Below are positions 21,811 to 33,700 of a stretch of 64,000 nucleotides of DNA, one piece after another. Numbering within the stretch: the first letter of the stretch is position 1; each line of letters opens with the position of its first letter. Origin of the DNA: Tanypteryx hageni (Eukaryota > Arthropoda > Insecta > Odonata > Petaluridae); the NCBI GenBank assembly GCA_028673005.1, contig CM054114.1, positions 24,829,369 to 24,893,368 of the forward strand, in the 5' to 3' direction. The position numbers and the translations under genes are program-made. Below the pieces are notes generated by a model, which saw only the letters and a list, made by a program, of their open reading frames with translations, was not told the DNA's origin and did no database searches.

Positions 21811-24582
21811 CAGCCCCTTAAGAGAATCCCATTTACTGCCGCCCCTTAAGAGAATCCTAGGTACTGCCGCCCCTTAAGAGAATCCTAGGTACTGCCGCCC
21901 CTTAAGAGAATCCTAGGTACTGCCGCCCCTTAAGAGAATCCTAGGTACTGCCGCCCCTTAAGAGAATCCTAGGTACTGCCGCCCCTTAAGAGAATCCTAG
22001 TTACTGCCGCCCCTTAAGAGAATCCTAGGTACTGCCGCCCCTTAAGAGAATCCTAGGTACTGCCGCCCCTTAAGAGAATCCTAGGTACTGCCGCCCCTTA
22101 AGAGAATCCTAGGTACTGCCGCCCCTTAAGAGAATCCTAGGTACTGCCGCCCCTTAAGAGAATCCTAGGTACTGCCGCCCCTTAAGAGAATCCTAGGTTC
22201 TGCCGCCCCTTAAGAGAATCCTAGTTACTGCCGCCCCTTAAGAGAATCCTAGGTACTGCCGCCCCTTAAGAGAATCCTAGGTATTGCCGCCCCTTAAGAG
22301 AATCCTAGGTACTGCCGCCCCTTAAGAGAATCCTAGGTACTGCAGCTCCTTAAGAGAATCCCATTTACTGCCGCCCCTTAAGAGAATCCTAGGTACTGCC
22401 GCCCCTTAAGAGAATCCTAGGTACTGCCGCCCCTTAAGAGAATCCTAGGTACTGCCGCCCCTTAAGAGAATCCTAGGTACTGCCGCCCCTTAAGAGAATC
22501 CTAGGTACTGCCGCCCCTTAAGAGAATCCTAGGTACTGCAGCCCCTTAAGAGAATCCCATTTACTGCCGCCCCTTAAGAGAATCCTAGGTACTGCCGCCC
22601 CTTAAGAGAATCCTAGGTACTGCCGCCCCTTAAGAGAATCCTAGGTACTGCCGCCCCTTAAGAGAATCCTAGTAACTGACGCCCCTTAAGAGAATCCTGG
22701 GTACTGCCGCCCCTTAAGAGAATCCTATGTACTGCAGCCCCTTAATAGAATCCTATTTACTGCCGCCCCTTAAGAGAATCCTAGGTACTGCCGCCCCTTA
22801 AGAGAATCCTAGGTTCTGCCGCCCCTTAAAAGAATCCTAGTTACTGCCGCCCCTTAAGAGAATCCTAGGTACTGCCGCCCCTTAAGAGAATCCTAGGTAC
22901 TGACACCCTTAAGAGAATCCTAGGTACTGCCGCCTCTTAAGAGAATCCTAGGTACTGCAGCCCCTTAAGAGAATCCAATTTACTGTCGCCCCTTAAGAGA
23001 ATCCTAGGTACTGCCGCCCCTTAAGAGAATCCTAGGTACTGCCGCCCCTTAAGAGAATCCTAGGTACTGCCGCCCCTTAAGAGAATCCTAGTTACTGCCG
23101 CCCCTTAAGAGAATCCTAGGTACTGCCGCCCCTTAAGAGAATCCTAGGTGTTGCCGCCCCTTAAGAGGACCCTAGTTACTGCCGCCCCTTAAGAGAATCC
23201 TAGGTACTACCGCCCCTTAAGAGTATCCTAGGTACTGCCGCCCCTTATGAGAATCCTAGGAACTGCCGCCCCTTAAGAGAATCCTAGGTACTGCAGCCCC
23301 TTAAGAGAATTACATTTACTGCCGCCCCTTTAGGTGAATCCTAGGTACTGTCGCCCCTTAAGAGAATCCTAGGTACTGCCGCCCCTTAAGAGAATCCTAG
23401 GTACTGCCGCCCCTTAAGAGAATCCTAGGTACTGCCGCCCCTTAAGAGAATCCTAGGTACTGCCGCCCTTTAAGAGAATCCTAGGTACTGCCGCCCCTTA
23501 AGAGAATCCTAGGTACTACCGCCCCTTAAGAGAATCCTAGGTACTGACGCCCCTTATGAGAATCCTAGGTACTGCAGCCCCTTAAGAGAATGCTAGGTAC
23601 TGCCGCCCCTTAAGAGAATCCTATTTACTGCCGCCCCTTAAGAGAATCCTAGGTACTGCCGCCCCTTAAGAGAATCCTAGGTACTGCCGCCCCTTAAGAG
23701 AATCCTAGGTACTGTCGCCCCTTAAGAGAATCCTAGTAACTGCCGCCCCTTAAGAGAATCCTAGTTACTGCCGCCCCTTAAGAGAATCTTAGGTACTGCC
23801 GCCCCTTAACAGAATCCTAGGTACTGCCGCCCCTTAAGTGAATCCTAGGTACTGCCGCCCCTTAAGAGAATCCTAGGTACTGCAGCCCCTTAAGAGAATC
23901 CCAGTTACTTCCGCCCCTTAAGAGAATCCTAGGTACTGCCGCCCCTTAAGAGAATCCTAGGTACTGCCGCCTCTTAAGAGAATTCCTGTTACTGCCGCCC
24001 CTTAAGAGAATCATGGTTACTGCCGCCCCTTAAGAGAATCCTAGGTACTGCCGCCCCTTAAGAGAATCCTAGGTACTGCCGCCCCTTAAGAGAATCCTAG
24101 TTACTGCCGCCCCTTAAGAGAATCCTAGGTACTGCCGCCCCTTAAGAGAATCCTAGGTACTGCCGCCCCTTAAGAGAATCCTAGTAACTGCCGCCCCTTA
24201 AGAGAATCCTAGTTACTGCCGCCCCTTAAGAGAATCTTAGGTACTGCCGCCCCTTAATAGAATCCTAGGTACTGCCGCCCCTTAAGTGAATCCTAGGTAC
24301 TGCCGCCCCTTAAGAGAATCCTAGGTACTGCAGCCCCTTAAGAGAATCCCAGTTACTTCCGCCCCTTAAGAGAATCCTAGGTACTGCCGCCCCTTAAGTG
24401 AATCCTAGGTACTGCCGCCCCTTAAGAGAATCCTAGGTACTGCAGCCCCTTAAGAGAATCCCAGTTACTTCCGCCCCTTAAGAGAATCCTAGATACTGCC
24501 GCCCCTTAAGAGAATCCTAGGTACTGCCGCCCCCTAAGAGAATCCTAGGTACTGCCGCCCCTTAAGAGAATCCTAGGTACTG
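21811..24582. repeat. Higher-order repeat block 1 within S3 (99 monomers)
   Basis: A 2,772-bp block directly followed by a shorter relative. Marker order is GCAG/CCATTT, TAGTT, GTATTG, TAGTAACTGAC, TGACACCC, GAGGACCC, TATGAG, TGTCGCC, CCCTTTAAG, AACAG, TCATGG, CCAGTTACTTCC and CCCCTAAG. The offset to the next block falls from 2772 through 2744 and 2716 to 2660, so single monomers were gained or lost since duplication. The same block lies in S5 at 49885-52656. Confidence 0.8.
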
Positions 24583-27243
24583 CAGCCCCTTAAGAGAATC
24601 CCATTTACTGCCGCCCCTTAAGAGAATCCTAGGTACTGCCGCCCCTTAAGAGAATCCTAGGTACTGCCGCCCCTTAAGAGAATCCTAGGTACTGCCGCCC
24701 CTTAAGAGAATCCTAGGTACTGCCGCCCCTTAAGAGAATCCTAGGTACTGCCGCCCCTTAAGAGAATCCTAGTTACTGCCGCCCCTTAAGAGAATCCTAG
24801 GTACTGCCGCCCCTTAAGAGAATCCTAGGTACTGCCGCCCCTTAAGAGAATCCTAGGTACTGCCGCCCCTTAAGAGAATCCTAGGTACTGCCGCCCCTTA
24901 AGAGAATCCTAGGTACTGCCGCCCCTTAAGAGAATCCTAGGTTCTGCCGCCCCTTAAGAGAATCCTAGTTACTGCCGCCCCTTAAGAGAATCCTAGGTAC
25001 TGCCGCCCCTTAAGAGAATCCTAGGTATTGCCGCCCCTTAAGAGAATCCTAGGTACTGCCGCCCCTTAAGAGAATCCTAGGTACTGCAGCCCCTTAAGAG
25101 AATCCCATTTACTGCCGCCCCTTAAGAGAATCCTAGGTACTGCCGCCCCTTAAGAGAATCCTAGGTACTGCCGCCCCTTAAGAGAATCCTAGGTACTGCC
25201 GCCCCTTAAGAGAATCCTAGGTACTGCCGCCCCTTAAGAGAATCCTAGGTACTGCCGCCCCTTAAGAGAATCCTAGGTACTGCAGCCCCTTAAGAGAATC
25301 CCATTTACTGCCGCCCCTTAAGAGAATCCTAGGTACTGCCGCCCCTTAAGAGAATCCTAGGTACTGCCGCCCCTTAAGAGAATCCTAGTAACTGACGCCC
25401 CTTAAGAGAATCCTGGGTACTGCCGCCTCTTAAGAGAATCCTATGTACTGCAGCCCCTTAATAGAATCCTATTTACTGCCGCCCCTTAAGAGAATCCTAG
25501 GTACTGCCGCCCCTTAAGAGAATCCTAGGTTCTGCCGCCCCTTAAAAGAATCCTAGTTACTGCCGCCCCTTAAGAGAATCCTAGGTACTGCCGCCCCTTA
25601 AGAGAATCCTAGGTACTGACACCCTTAAGAGAATCCTAGGTACTGCCGCCTCTTAAGAGAATCCTAGGTACTGCAGCCCCTTAAGAGAATCCAATTTACT
25701 GTCGCCCCTTAAGAGAATCCTAGGTACTGCCGCCCCTTAAGAGAATCCTAGGTACTGCCGCCCCTTAAGAGAATCCTAGGTACTGCCGCCCCTTAAGAGA
25801 ATCCTAGTTACTGCCGCCCCTTAAGAGAATCCTAGGTACTGCCGCCCCTTAAGAGAATCCTAGGTGTTGCCGCCCCTTAAGAGGACCCTAGTTACTGCCG
25901 CTCCTTAAGAGAATCCTAGGTACTACCGCCCCTTAAGAGTATCCTAGGTACTGCCGCCCCTTATGAGAATCCTAGGAACTGCCGCCCCTTAAGAGAATCC
26001 TAGGTACTGCAGCCCCTTAAGAGAATCCCATTTACTGCCGCCCCTTTAAGTGAATCCTAGGTACTGTCGCCCCTTAAGAGAATCCTAGGTACTGCCGCCC
26101 CTTAAGAGAATCCTAGGTACTGCCGCCCTTTAAGAGAATCCTAGGTACTGCCGCCCCTTAAGAGAATCCTAGGTACTACCGCCCCTTAAGAGAATCCTAG
26201 GTACTGACGCCCCTTATGAGAATCCTAGGTACTGCAGCCCCTTAAGAGAATGCTAGGTACTGCCGCCCCTTAAGAGAATCCTATTTACAGCCGCCCCTTA
26301 AGAGAATCCTAGGTACTGCCGCCCCTTAAGAGAATCCTAGGTACTGCCGCCCCTTAAGAGAATCCTAGGTACTGTCGCCCCTTAAGAGAATCCTAGTAAC
26401 TGCCGCCCCTTAAGAGAATCCTAGTTACTGCCGCCCCTTAAGAGAATCTTAGGTACTGCCGCCCCTTAACAGAATCCTAGGTACTGCCGCCCCTTAAGTG
26501 AATCCTAGGTACTGCCGCCCCTTAAGAGAATCCTAGGTACTGCAGCCCCTTAAGAGAATCCCAGTTACTTCCGCCCCTTAAGAGAATCCTAGGTACTGCC
26601 GCCCCTTAAGAGAATCCTAGGTACTGCCGCCTCTTAAGAGAATTCCTGTTACTGCCGCCCCTTAAGAGAATCATGGTTACTGCCGCCCCTTAAGAGAATC
26701 CTAGGTACTGCCGCCCCTTAAGAGAATCCTAGGTACTGCCGCCCCTTAAGAGAATCCTAGTTACTGCCGCCCCTTAAGAGAATCCTAGGTACTGCCGCCC
26801 CTTAAGAGAATCCTAGGTACTGCCGCCCCTTAAGAGAATCCTAGTAACTGCCGCCCCTTAAGAGAATCCTAGTTACTGCCGCCCCTTAAGAGAATCTTAG
26901 GTACTGCCGCCCCTTAAGAGAATCCTAGGTACTGCCGCCCCTTAAGTGAATCCTAGGTACTGCCGCCCCTTAAGAGAATCCTAGGTACTGCAGCCCCTTA
27001 AGAGAATCCCAGTTACTTCCGCCCCTTAAGAGAATCCTAGGTACTGCCGCCCCTTAAGTGAATCCTAGGTACTGCCGCCCCTTAAGAGAATCCTAGGTAC
27101 TGCAGCCCCTTAAGAGAATCCCAGTTACTTCCGCCCCTTAAGAGAATCCTAGATACTGCCGCCCCTTAAGAGAATCCTAGGTACTGCCGCCCCCTAAGAG
27201 AATCCTAGGTACTGCCGCCCCTTAAGAGAATCCTAGGTACTGC
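24583..27243. repeat. Higher-order repeat block 2 within S3
   Basis: Tandem relative of the preceding block with the same marker order, shorter by about four monomers. It ends where the pattern switches to CCAGTTAC/CCCGGG monomers at 27244. The S5 equivalent is 52657-55317. Confidence 0.8.
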
Positions 27244-30200
27244 CGCCCCTTAAGAGAATCCCAGTTACTGCCGCCCCTTAAGAGAATCCCGGGTACTGAC
27301 GCCCCTTAAGAGAATCCTAGGTACTGCCGCCCCTTAAGAGAATCCTAGGTACTGCAGCCCCTTAAGAGAATCCTAGGTACTGCCGCCCCTTAAGAGAATC
27401 CTAGGTACTGCAGCCCCCTAATAGAATCCTATTTACTGCCGCCCCTTAAGAGAATCCTATGTACTGCCGCTTCTTAAGAGAATCCTATGTACTGCCGCCC
27501 CTTAAGAGAATCCTAGTTACTGCCGCCCCTTAAAAGAATCCTAGTTACTGCCGCCCCTTAAGAGAATCCCAGTTACTACCGCCCCTTAAGAGAATCCCAG
27601 TTACTGCCGCCCCTTAAGAGAATCCTAGGTACTGCCGCCCCTTAAGAGAATCCTAGGTACTGCCGCCCCTTAAGAGAATCCTATGTACTGCAGCCCCTTA
27701 ATAGAATCCTATTTACTGCCGCCCCTTAAGAGAATTCTAGGTACTGCCGCCCCTTAAGAGAATCCTAGGTTCTGCCGCCCCTTAAAAGAATCCTAGTTAC
27801 TGCCGCCCCTTAAGAGAATCCTAGGTACTGCCGTGCCTTAAGAGAATCCTAGGTACTGCCACCCTTAAGAGAATCCTAGGTACTGCCGCCTCTTAAGAGA
27901 ATCCTAGGTACTGCAGCCCCTTAAGAGAATCCCATTTACTGCCGCCCCTTAAGAGAATCCTAGGTACTGCCGCCCCTTAAGAGAATCCTAGGTGTTGCCG
28001 CCCCTTAAGAGGACCCTAGTTACTGCCGCCCCTTAAGAGAATCCTAGGTACTACCGCCCCTTAAGAGTATCCTAGGTACTGCCGCCCCTTATGAGAATCC
28101 TAGGAACTGCCGCCCCTTAAGAGAATCCTAGGTACTGCAGCCCCTTAAGAGAATCCCATTTACTGCCGCCCCTTAAGAGAATCCTAGGTACTGCCGCCCC
28201 TTAAGAGAATCCTAGGTACTGCAGCCCCTTAAGAGAATCCCATTTACTGCCGCCCCTTTAAGTGAATCCTAGGTACTGTCGCCCCTTAAGAGAATCCTAG
28301 GTACTGCCGCCCCTTAAGAGAATCCTAGGTACTGCCGCCCCTTAAGAGAATCCTAGGTACTGCCGCCCCTTAAGAGAATCCTAGGTACTGCCGCCCTTTA
28401 AGAGAATCCTAGGTACTGCCGCCCCTTAAGAGAATCCTAGGTACTACCGCCCCTTAAGAGAATCCTAGGTACTGACGCCCCTTATGAGAATCCTAGGTAC
28501 TGCAGCCCCTTAAGAGAATGCTAGGTACTGCCGCCCCTTAAGAGAATCCTATTTACTGCCGCCCCTTAAGAGAATCCTAGGTACTGCCGCCCCTTAAGAG
28601 AATCCTAGGTACTGCCGCCCCTTAAGAGAATCCTAGGTACTGCCGCCCCTTAAGAGAATCCTAGTAAATGCCGCCCCTTAAGAGAATCCTAGTTACTGCC
28701 GCCCCTTAAGAGAATCTTAGGTACTGCCGCCCCTTAAGAGAATCCTAGGTACTGCCGCCCCTTAAGTGAATCCTAGGTACTGCCGCCCCTTAAGAGAATC
28801 CTAGGTACTGCAGCCCCTTAAGAGAATCCCAGTTACTTCCGCCCCTTAAGAGAATCCTAGGTACTGCCGCCCCTTAATAGAATCCTAGGTACTGCCGCCC
28901 CTTAAGAGAATCCTAGGTACTGCCGCCCAATAAGAGAATTCCTGTTACTGCCGCCCCTTAAGAGAATCATGGTTACTGCCGCCCCTTAAGAGAATCCCAG
29001 TTACTGCCGCCCCTTAAGAGAATCCCAGTTACTGCCGCCCCTTAAGAGAATCCCGGGTACTGACGCCCCTTAAGAGAATCCTAGGTACTGCCGCCCCTTA
29101 AGAGAATCCCAGGTACTGTCGCCCCTTAAGAGAATCCAAGGTACTGCCGCCCCTTAAGAGAATCCTAGGTACTGCAGCCCCCTAATAGAATCCTATTTAC
29201 TGCCGCCCCTTAAGAGAATCCTATGTCCTGCCGCCTCTTAAGAGAATCCTATGTACTGCCGTAGTATCCTAGGTACTGCCGCCCCTTAAGAGAATCCTAG
29301 GTACTGCCGCCCCTTAAGAGAATCCTAGGTACTGCCGCCCCTTAAGAGAATCCTAGGTACTGCAGCCCCTTAAGAGAATCCCATTTACTGCCGCCCCTTT
29401 AAAAGAATCCTAGGTACTGTCGCCCCTTAAGAGAATCCTAGGTACTGCCGCCCCTTAAGAGAATCCTAGGTTCTGCCGCCCCCTAAAAGAATCCTAGTTA
29501 CTGCCGCCCCTTAAGAGAATCCTAGGTACTGCCGCCCCTTAAGAGAATCCTAGTTACTGCCGCCCCTTAAGAGAATCCTAGGTGTTGCCGCCCCTTAATA
29601 GGACCCTAGGTACTGCCGCCCCTTAAGAGAATCCTAGGTACTACCGCCCCTTAAGAGTATCCTAGGTACTGCCGCCCCTTAAGAGAATCCTAGGTACTGC
29701 CGCCCCTTAAGAGAATCCCAGTTACTTCCGCCCCTTAAGAGAATCCTAGATACTGCCGCCCCTTAAGAGAATCCTAGGTACTGCCGCCCCTTAAGAGAAT
29801 CCTAGGTACTGCCGCCCCTTAAGAGAATCCTAGGTACTGCCGCCCCTTAAGAGAATCCTAGGTACTGCCGCCCCTTAAGAGAATCCTAGGTACTGCCGCC
29901 CCTTAAGAGAATCCTAGGTACTGCCGCCCCTTAAGAGAATCCTAGGTGTTGCCGCCCCTTAATAGGACCCTAGGTACTGCCGCCCCTTAAGAGAATCCTA
30001 GGTACTACCGCCCCTTAAGAGTATCCTAGGTACTGCAGCCCCTTAAGAGAATCCTAGGTACTGCCGCCCCTTAAGAGAATCCCAGTTACTTCCGCCCCTT
30101 AAGAGAATCCTAGATACTGCCGCCCCTTAAGAGAATCCTAGGTACTGCCGCCCCTTAAGAGAATCCTAGGTACTGCCGCCCCTTAAGAGAATCCTAGGTA

Positions 30201-30676
30201 CTGCCGCCCCTTAAGAGAATCCTAGGTACTGCCGCCCCTTAAGAGAATCCTAGGTACTGCCGCCCCTTAAGAGAATCCTAGGTACTGCCGCCCCTTAAGA
30301 GAATCCTAGGTACTGCCGCCCCTTAAGAGAATCCTAGGTTCTGCCGCCCCTTAAGAGAATCCTAGTTACTGCCGCCCCTTAAGAGAATCCTAGGTACTGC
30401 CGCCCCTTAAGATAATCCTAGGTACTGCCGCCCCTTAAGAGAATCTTAGGTACTGCAGCCCCTTAAGAGAATCCCATTTACTGCCGCCCCTTAAGAGAAT
30501 CCTAGGTACTGCCGCCCCTTAAGAGAATCCTAGGTACTGCCGCCCCTTAAGAGAATCCTAGGTACTGCCGCCCCTTAAGAGAATCCTAGGTACTGCAGCC
30601 CCTTAAGAGAATCCTAGGTACTGCCGCCACTTAAGAGAATCCTAGGTACTGCCGCCCCTTAAGAGAATCCTAGGTA

Positions 30677-30701
30677 CTGCCGCCCCTTAAGAGAATCCTA
30701 G
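30677..30701. other. Exchange junction in S3 that skips an island
   Basis: Left of it the array follows S5 just upstream of I6; right of it the array follows S1 just downstream of I1. The limits are GG at 30675-30676 (S1 has TT at 6877-6878 or its neighbours) and T at 30702 (S5 has G at 58776). In the intact arrangement the partner points are separated by 3,742 bp: about 516 bp of array, the whole 3,176-bp island and about 50 bp of array. This explains the I3-I4 spacing exactly: 13704 + 9056 - 3742 = 19018. Confidence 0.8.
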
Positions 30702-33700
30702 TTACTGCCGCCCCTTAAGAGAATCCTAGGTACTGCCGCCCCTTAAGAGAATCCTAGGTACTGCCGCCCCTTAAGAGAATCCTAGTAACTGCCGCCCCTT
30801 AAGAGAATCCTAGTTACTGCCGCCCCTTAAGAGAATCTTAGGTACTGCCGCCCCTTAAGAGAATCCTAGGTACTGCCGCCCCTTAAGTGAATCCTAGGTA
30901 CTGCCGCCCCTTAAGAGAATCCTAGGTACTGCAGCCCCTTAAGAGAATCCCAGTTACTTCCGCCCCTTAAGAGAATCCTAGGTACTGCCGCCCCTTAAGT
31001 GAATCCTAGGTACTGCCGCCCCTTAAGAGAATCCTAGGTACTGCAGCCCCTTAAGAGAATCCCAGTTACTTCCGCCCCTTAAGAGAATCCTAGATACTGC
31101 CGCCCCTTAAGAGAATCCTAGGTACTGCCGCCCCTTAAGAGAATCCTAGGTACTGCCGCCCCTTAAGAGAATCCTAGGTACTGCCGCCCCTTAAGAGAAT
31201 CCTAGGTACTGCAGCCCCTTAAGAGAATCCCATTTACTGCCGCCCCTTTAAAAGAATCCTAGGTACTGTCGCCCCTTAAGAGAAACCTAGGTACTGCCGC
31301 CCCTTAAGAGAATCCTAGGTACTGCCGCCCCTTAAGAGAATTCCTGTTACTGCCGCCCCTTAAGAGAATCATGGTTACTGCCGCCCCTTAAGAGAATCCC
31401 AGTTACTGCCGCCCCTTAAGAGAATCCCAGTTACTGCCGCCCCTTAAGAGAATCCCGGGTACTGACGCCCCTTAAGAGAATCCTAGGTACTGCCGCCCCT
31501 TAAGAGAATCCCAGGTACTGTCGCCCCTTAAGAGAATCCTAGGTACTGCCGCCCCTTAAGAGAATCCTAGGTACTGCAGCCCCCTAATAGAATCCTATTT
31601 ACTGCCGCCCCTTAAGAGAATCCTATGTACTGCCGCCTCTTAAGAGAATCCTATGTACTGCCGCCCCTTAAGAGAATCCTAGTTACTGCCGCCCCTTAAA
31701 AGAATCCTAGTTACTGCCGCCCCTTAAGAGAATCCTAGGTACTGCCGCCCCTTAAGAGAATCCTAGGTACTGCCGCCCCTTAAGAGAATCCCAGTTACTT
31801 CCGCCCCTTAAGAGAATCCTAGATACTGCCGCCCCTTAAGAGAATCCTAGGTACTGCCGCCCCTTAAGAGAATCCTAGGTACTGCCGCCCCTTAAGAGAA
31901 TCCTAGGTACTGCCGCCCCTTAAGAGAATCCTAGGTACTGCCGCCCCTTAAGAGAATCCTAGGTACTGCAGCCCCTTAAGAGAATCCCATTTACTGCCGC
32001 CCCTTAAGAGAATCCTAGGTACTGCCGCCCCTTAAGAGAATCCTAGGTACTGCCACCCCTTAAGAGAATCCTAGGTACTGCCGCCCCTTAAGAGAATCCT
32101 AGGTACTGCCGCCCCTTAAGAGAATCCTAGGTACTGCCGCCCCTTAAGAGAATCCTAGTTACTGCCGCCCCTTAAGAGAATCCTAGGTACTGTCGCCCCT
32201 TAAGAGAATCCTAGGTACTGCCGCCCCTTAAGAGAATCCTAGGTACTGCCGCCCCTTAAGAGAATCCTAGGTACTGCCGCCCCTTAAGAGAATCCTAGGT
32301 ACTGCCGCCCCTTAAGAGAATCCTAGGTTCTGCCGCCCCTTAAGAGAATCCTAGTTACTGCCGCCCCTTAAGAGAATCCTAGGTACTGCCGCCCCTTAAG
32401 AGAATCCTAGGTATTGCCGCCCCTTAAGAGAATCCTAGGTACTGCCGCCCCTTAAGAGAATCCTAGGTACTGCAGCCCCTTAAGAGAATCCCATTTACTG
32501 CCGCCCCTTAAGAGAATCCTAGGTACTGCCGCCCCTTAAGAGAATCCTAGGTACTGCCGCCCCTTAAGAGAATCCTAGGTACTGCCGCCCCTTAAGAGAA
32601 TCCTAGGTACTGCCGCCCCTTAAGAGAATCCTAGGTACTGCCGCCCCTTAAGAGAATCCTAGGTACTGCAGCCCCTTAAGAGAATCCCATTTACTGCCGC
32701 CCCTTAAGAGTATCCTAGGTACTGCCGCCCCTTAAGAGAATCCTAGGTACTGCCGCCCCTTAAGAGAATCCTAGGTACTGCCGCCCCTTAAGAGAATCCT
32801 AGTAACTGACGCCCCTTAAGAGAATCCTGGGTACTGCCGCCCCTTAAGAGAATCCTATGTACTGCAGCCCCTTAATAGAATCCTATTTACTGCCGCCCCT
32901 TAAGAGAATCCTAGGTACTGCCGCCCCTTAAGAGAATCCTAGGTTCTGCCGCCCCTTAAAAGAATCCTAGTTACTGCCGCCCCTTAAGAGAATCCTAGGT
33001 ACTGCCGCCCCTTAAGAGAATCCTAGGTACTGACACCCTTAAGAGAATCCTAGGTACTGCCGCCTCTTAAGAGAATCCTAGGTACTGCAGCCCCTTAAGA
33101 GAATCCAATTTACTGCCGCCCCTTAAGAGAATCCTAGGTACTGCCGCCCCTTAAGAGAATCCTAGGTACTGCCGCCCCTTAAGAGAATCCTAGGTACTGC
33201 CGCCCCTTAAGAGAATCCTAGTTACTGCCGCCCATTAAGAGAATCCTAGGTACTGCCGCCCCTTAAGAGAATCCTAGGTGTTGCCGCCCCTTAAGAGGAC
33301 CCTAGTTACTGCCGCCCCTTAAGAGAATCCTAGGTACTACCGCCCCTTAAGAGTATCCTAGGTACTGCCGCCCCTTATGAGAATCCTAGGAACTGCCGCC
33401 CCTTAAGAGAATCCTAGGTACTGCAGCCCCTTAAGAGAATCCCATTTACTGCCGCCCCTTAAGAGAATCCTAGGTACTGCCGCCCCTTAAGAGAATCCTA
33501 GGTACTGCAGCCCCTTAAGAGAATCCCATTTACTGCCGCCCCTTTAAGTGAATCCTAGGTACTGTCGCCCCTTAAGAGAATCCTAGGTACTGCCGCCCCT
33601 TAAGAGAATCCTAGGTACTGCCGCCCCTTAAGAGAATCCTAGGTACTGCCGCCCCTTAAGAGAATCCTAGGTACTGCCGCCCTTTAAGAGAATCCTAGGT

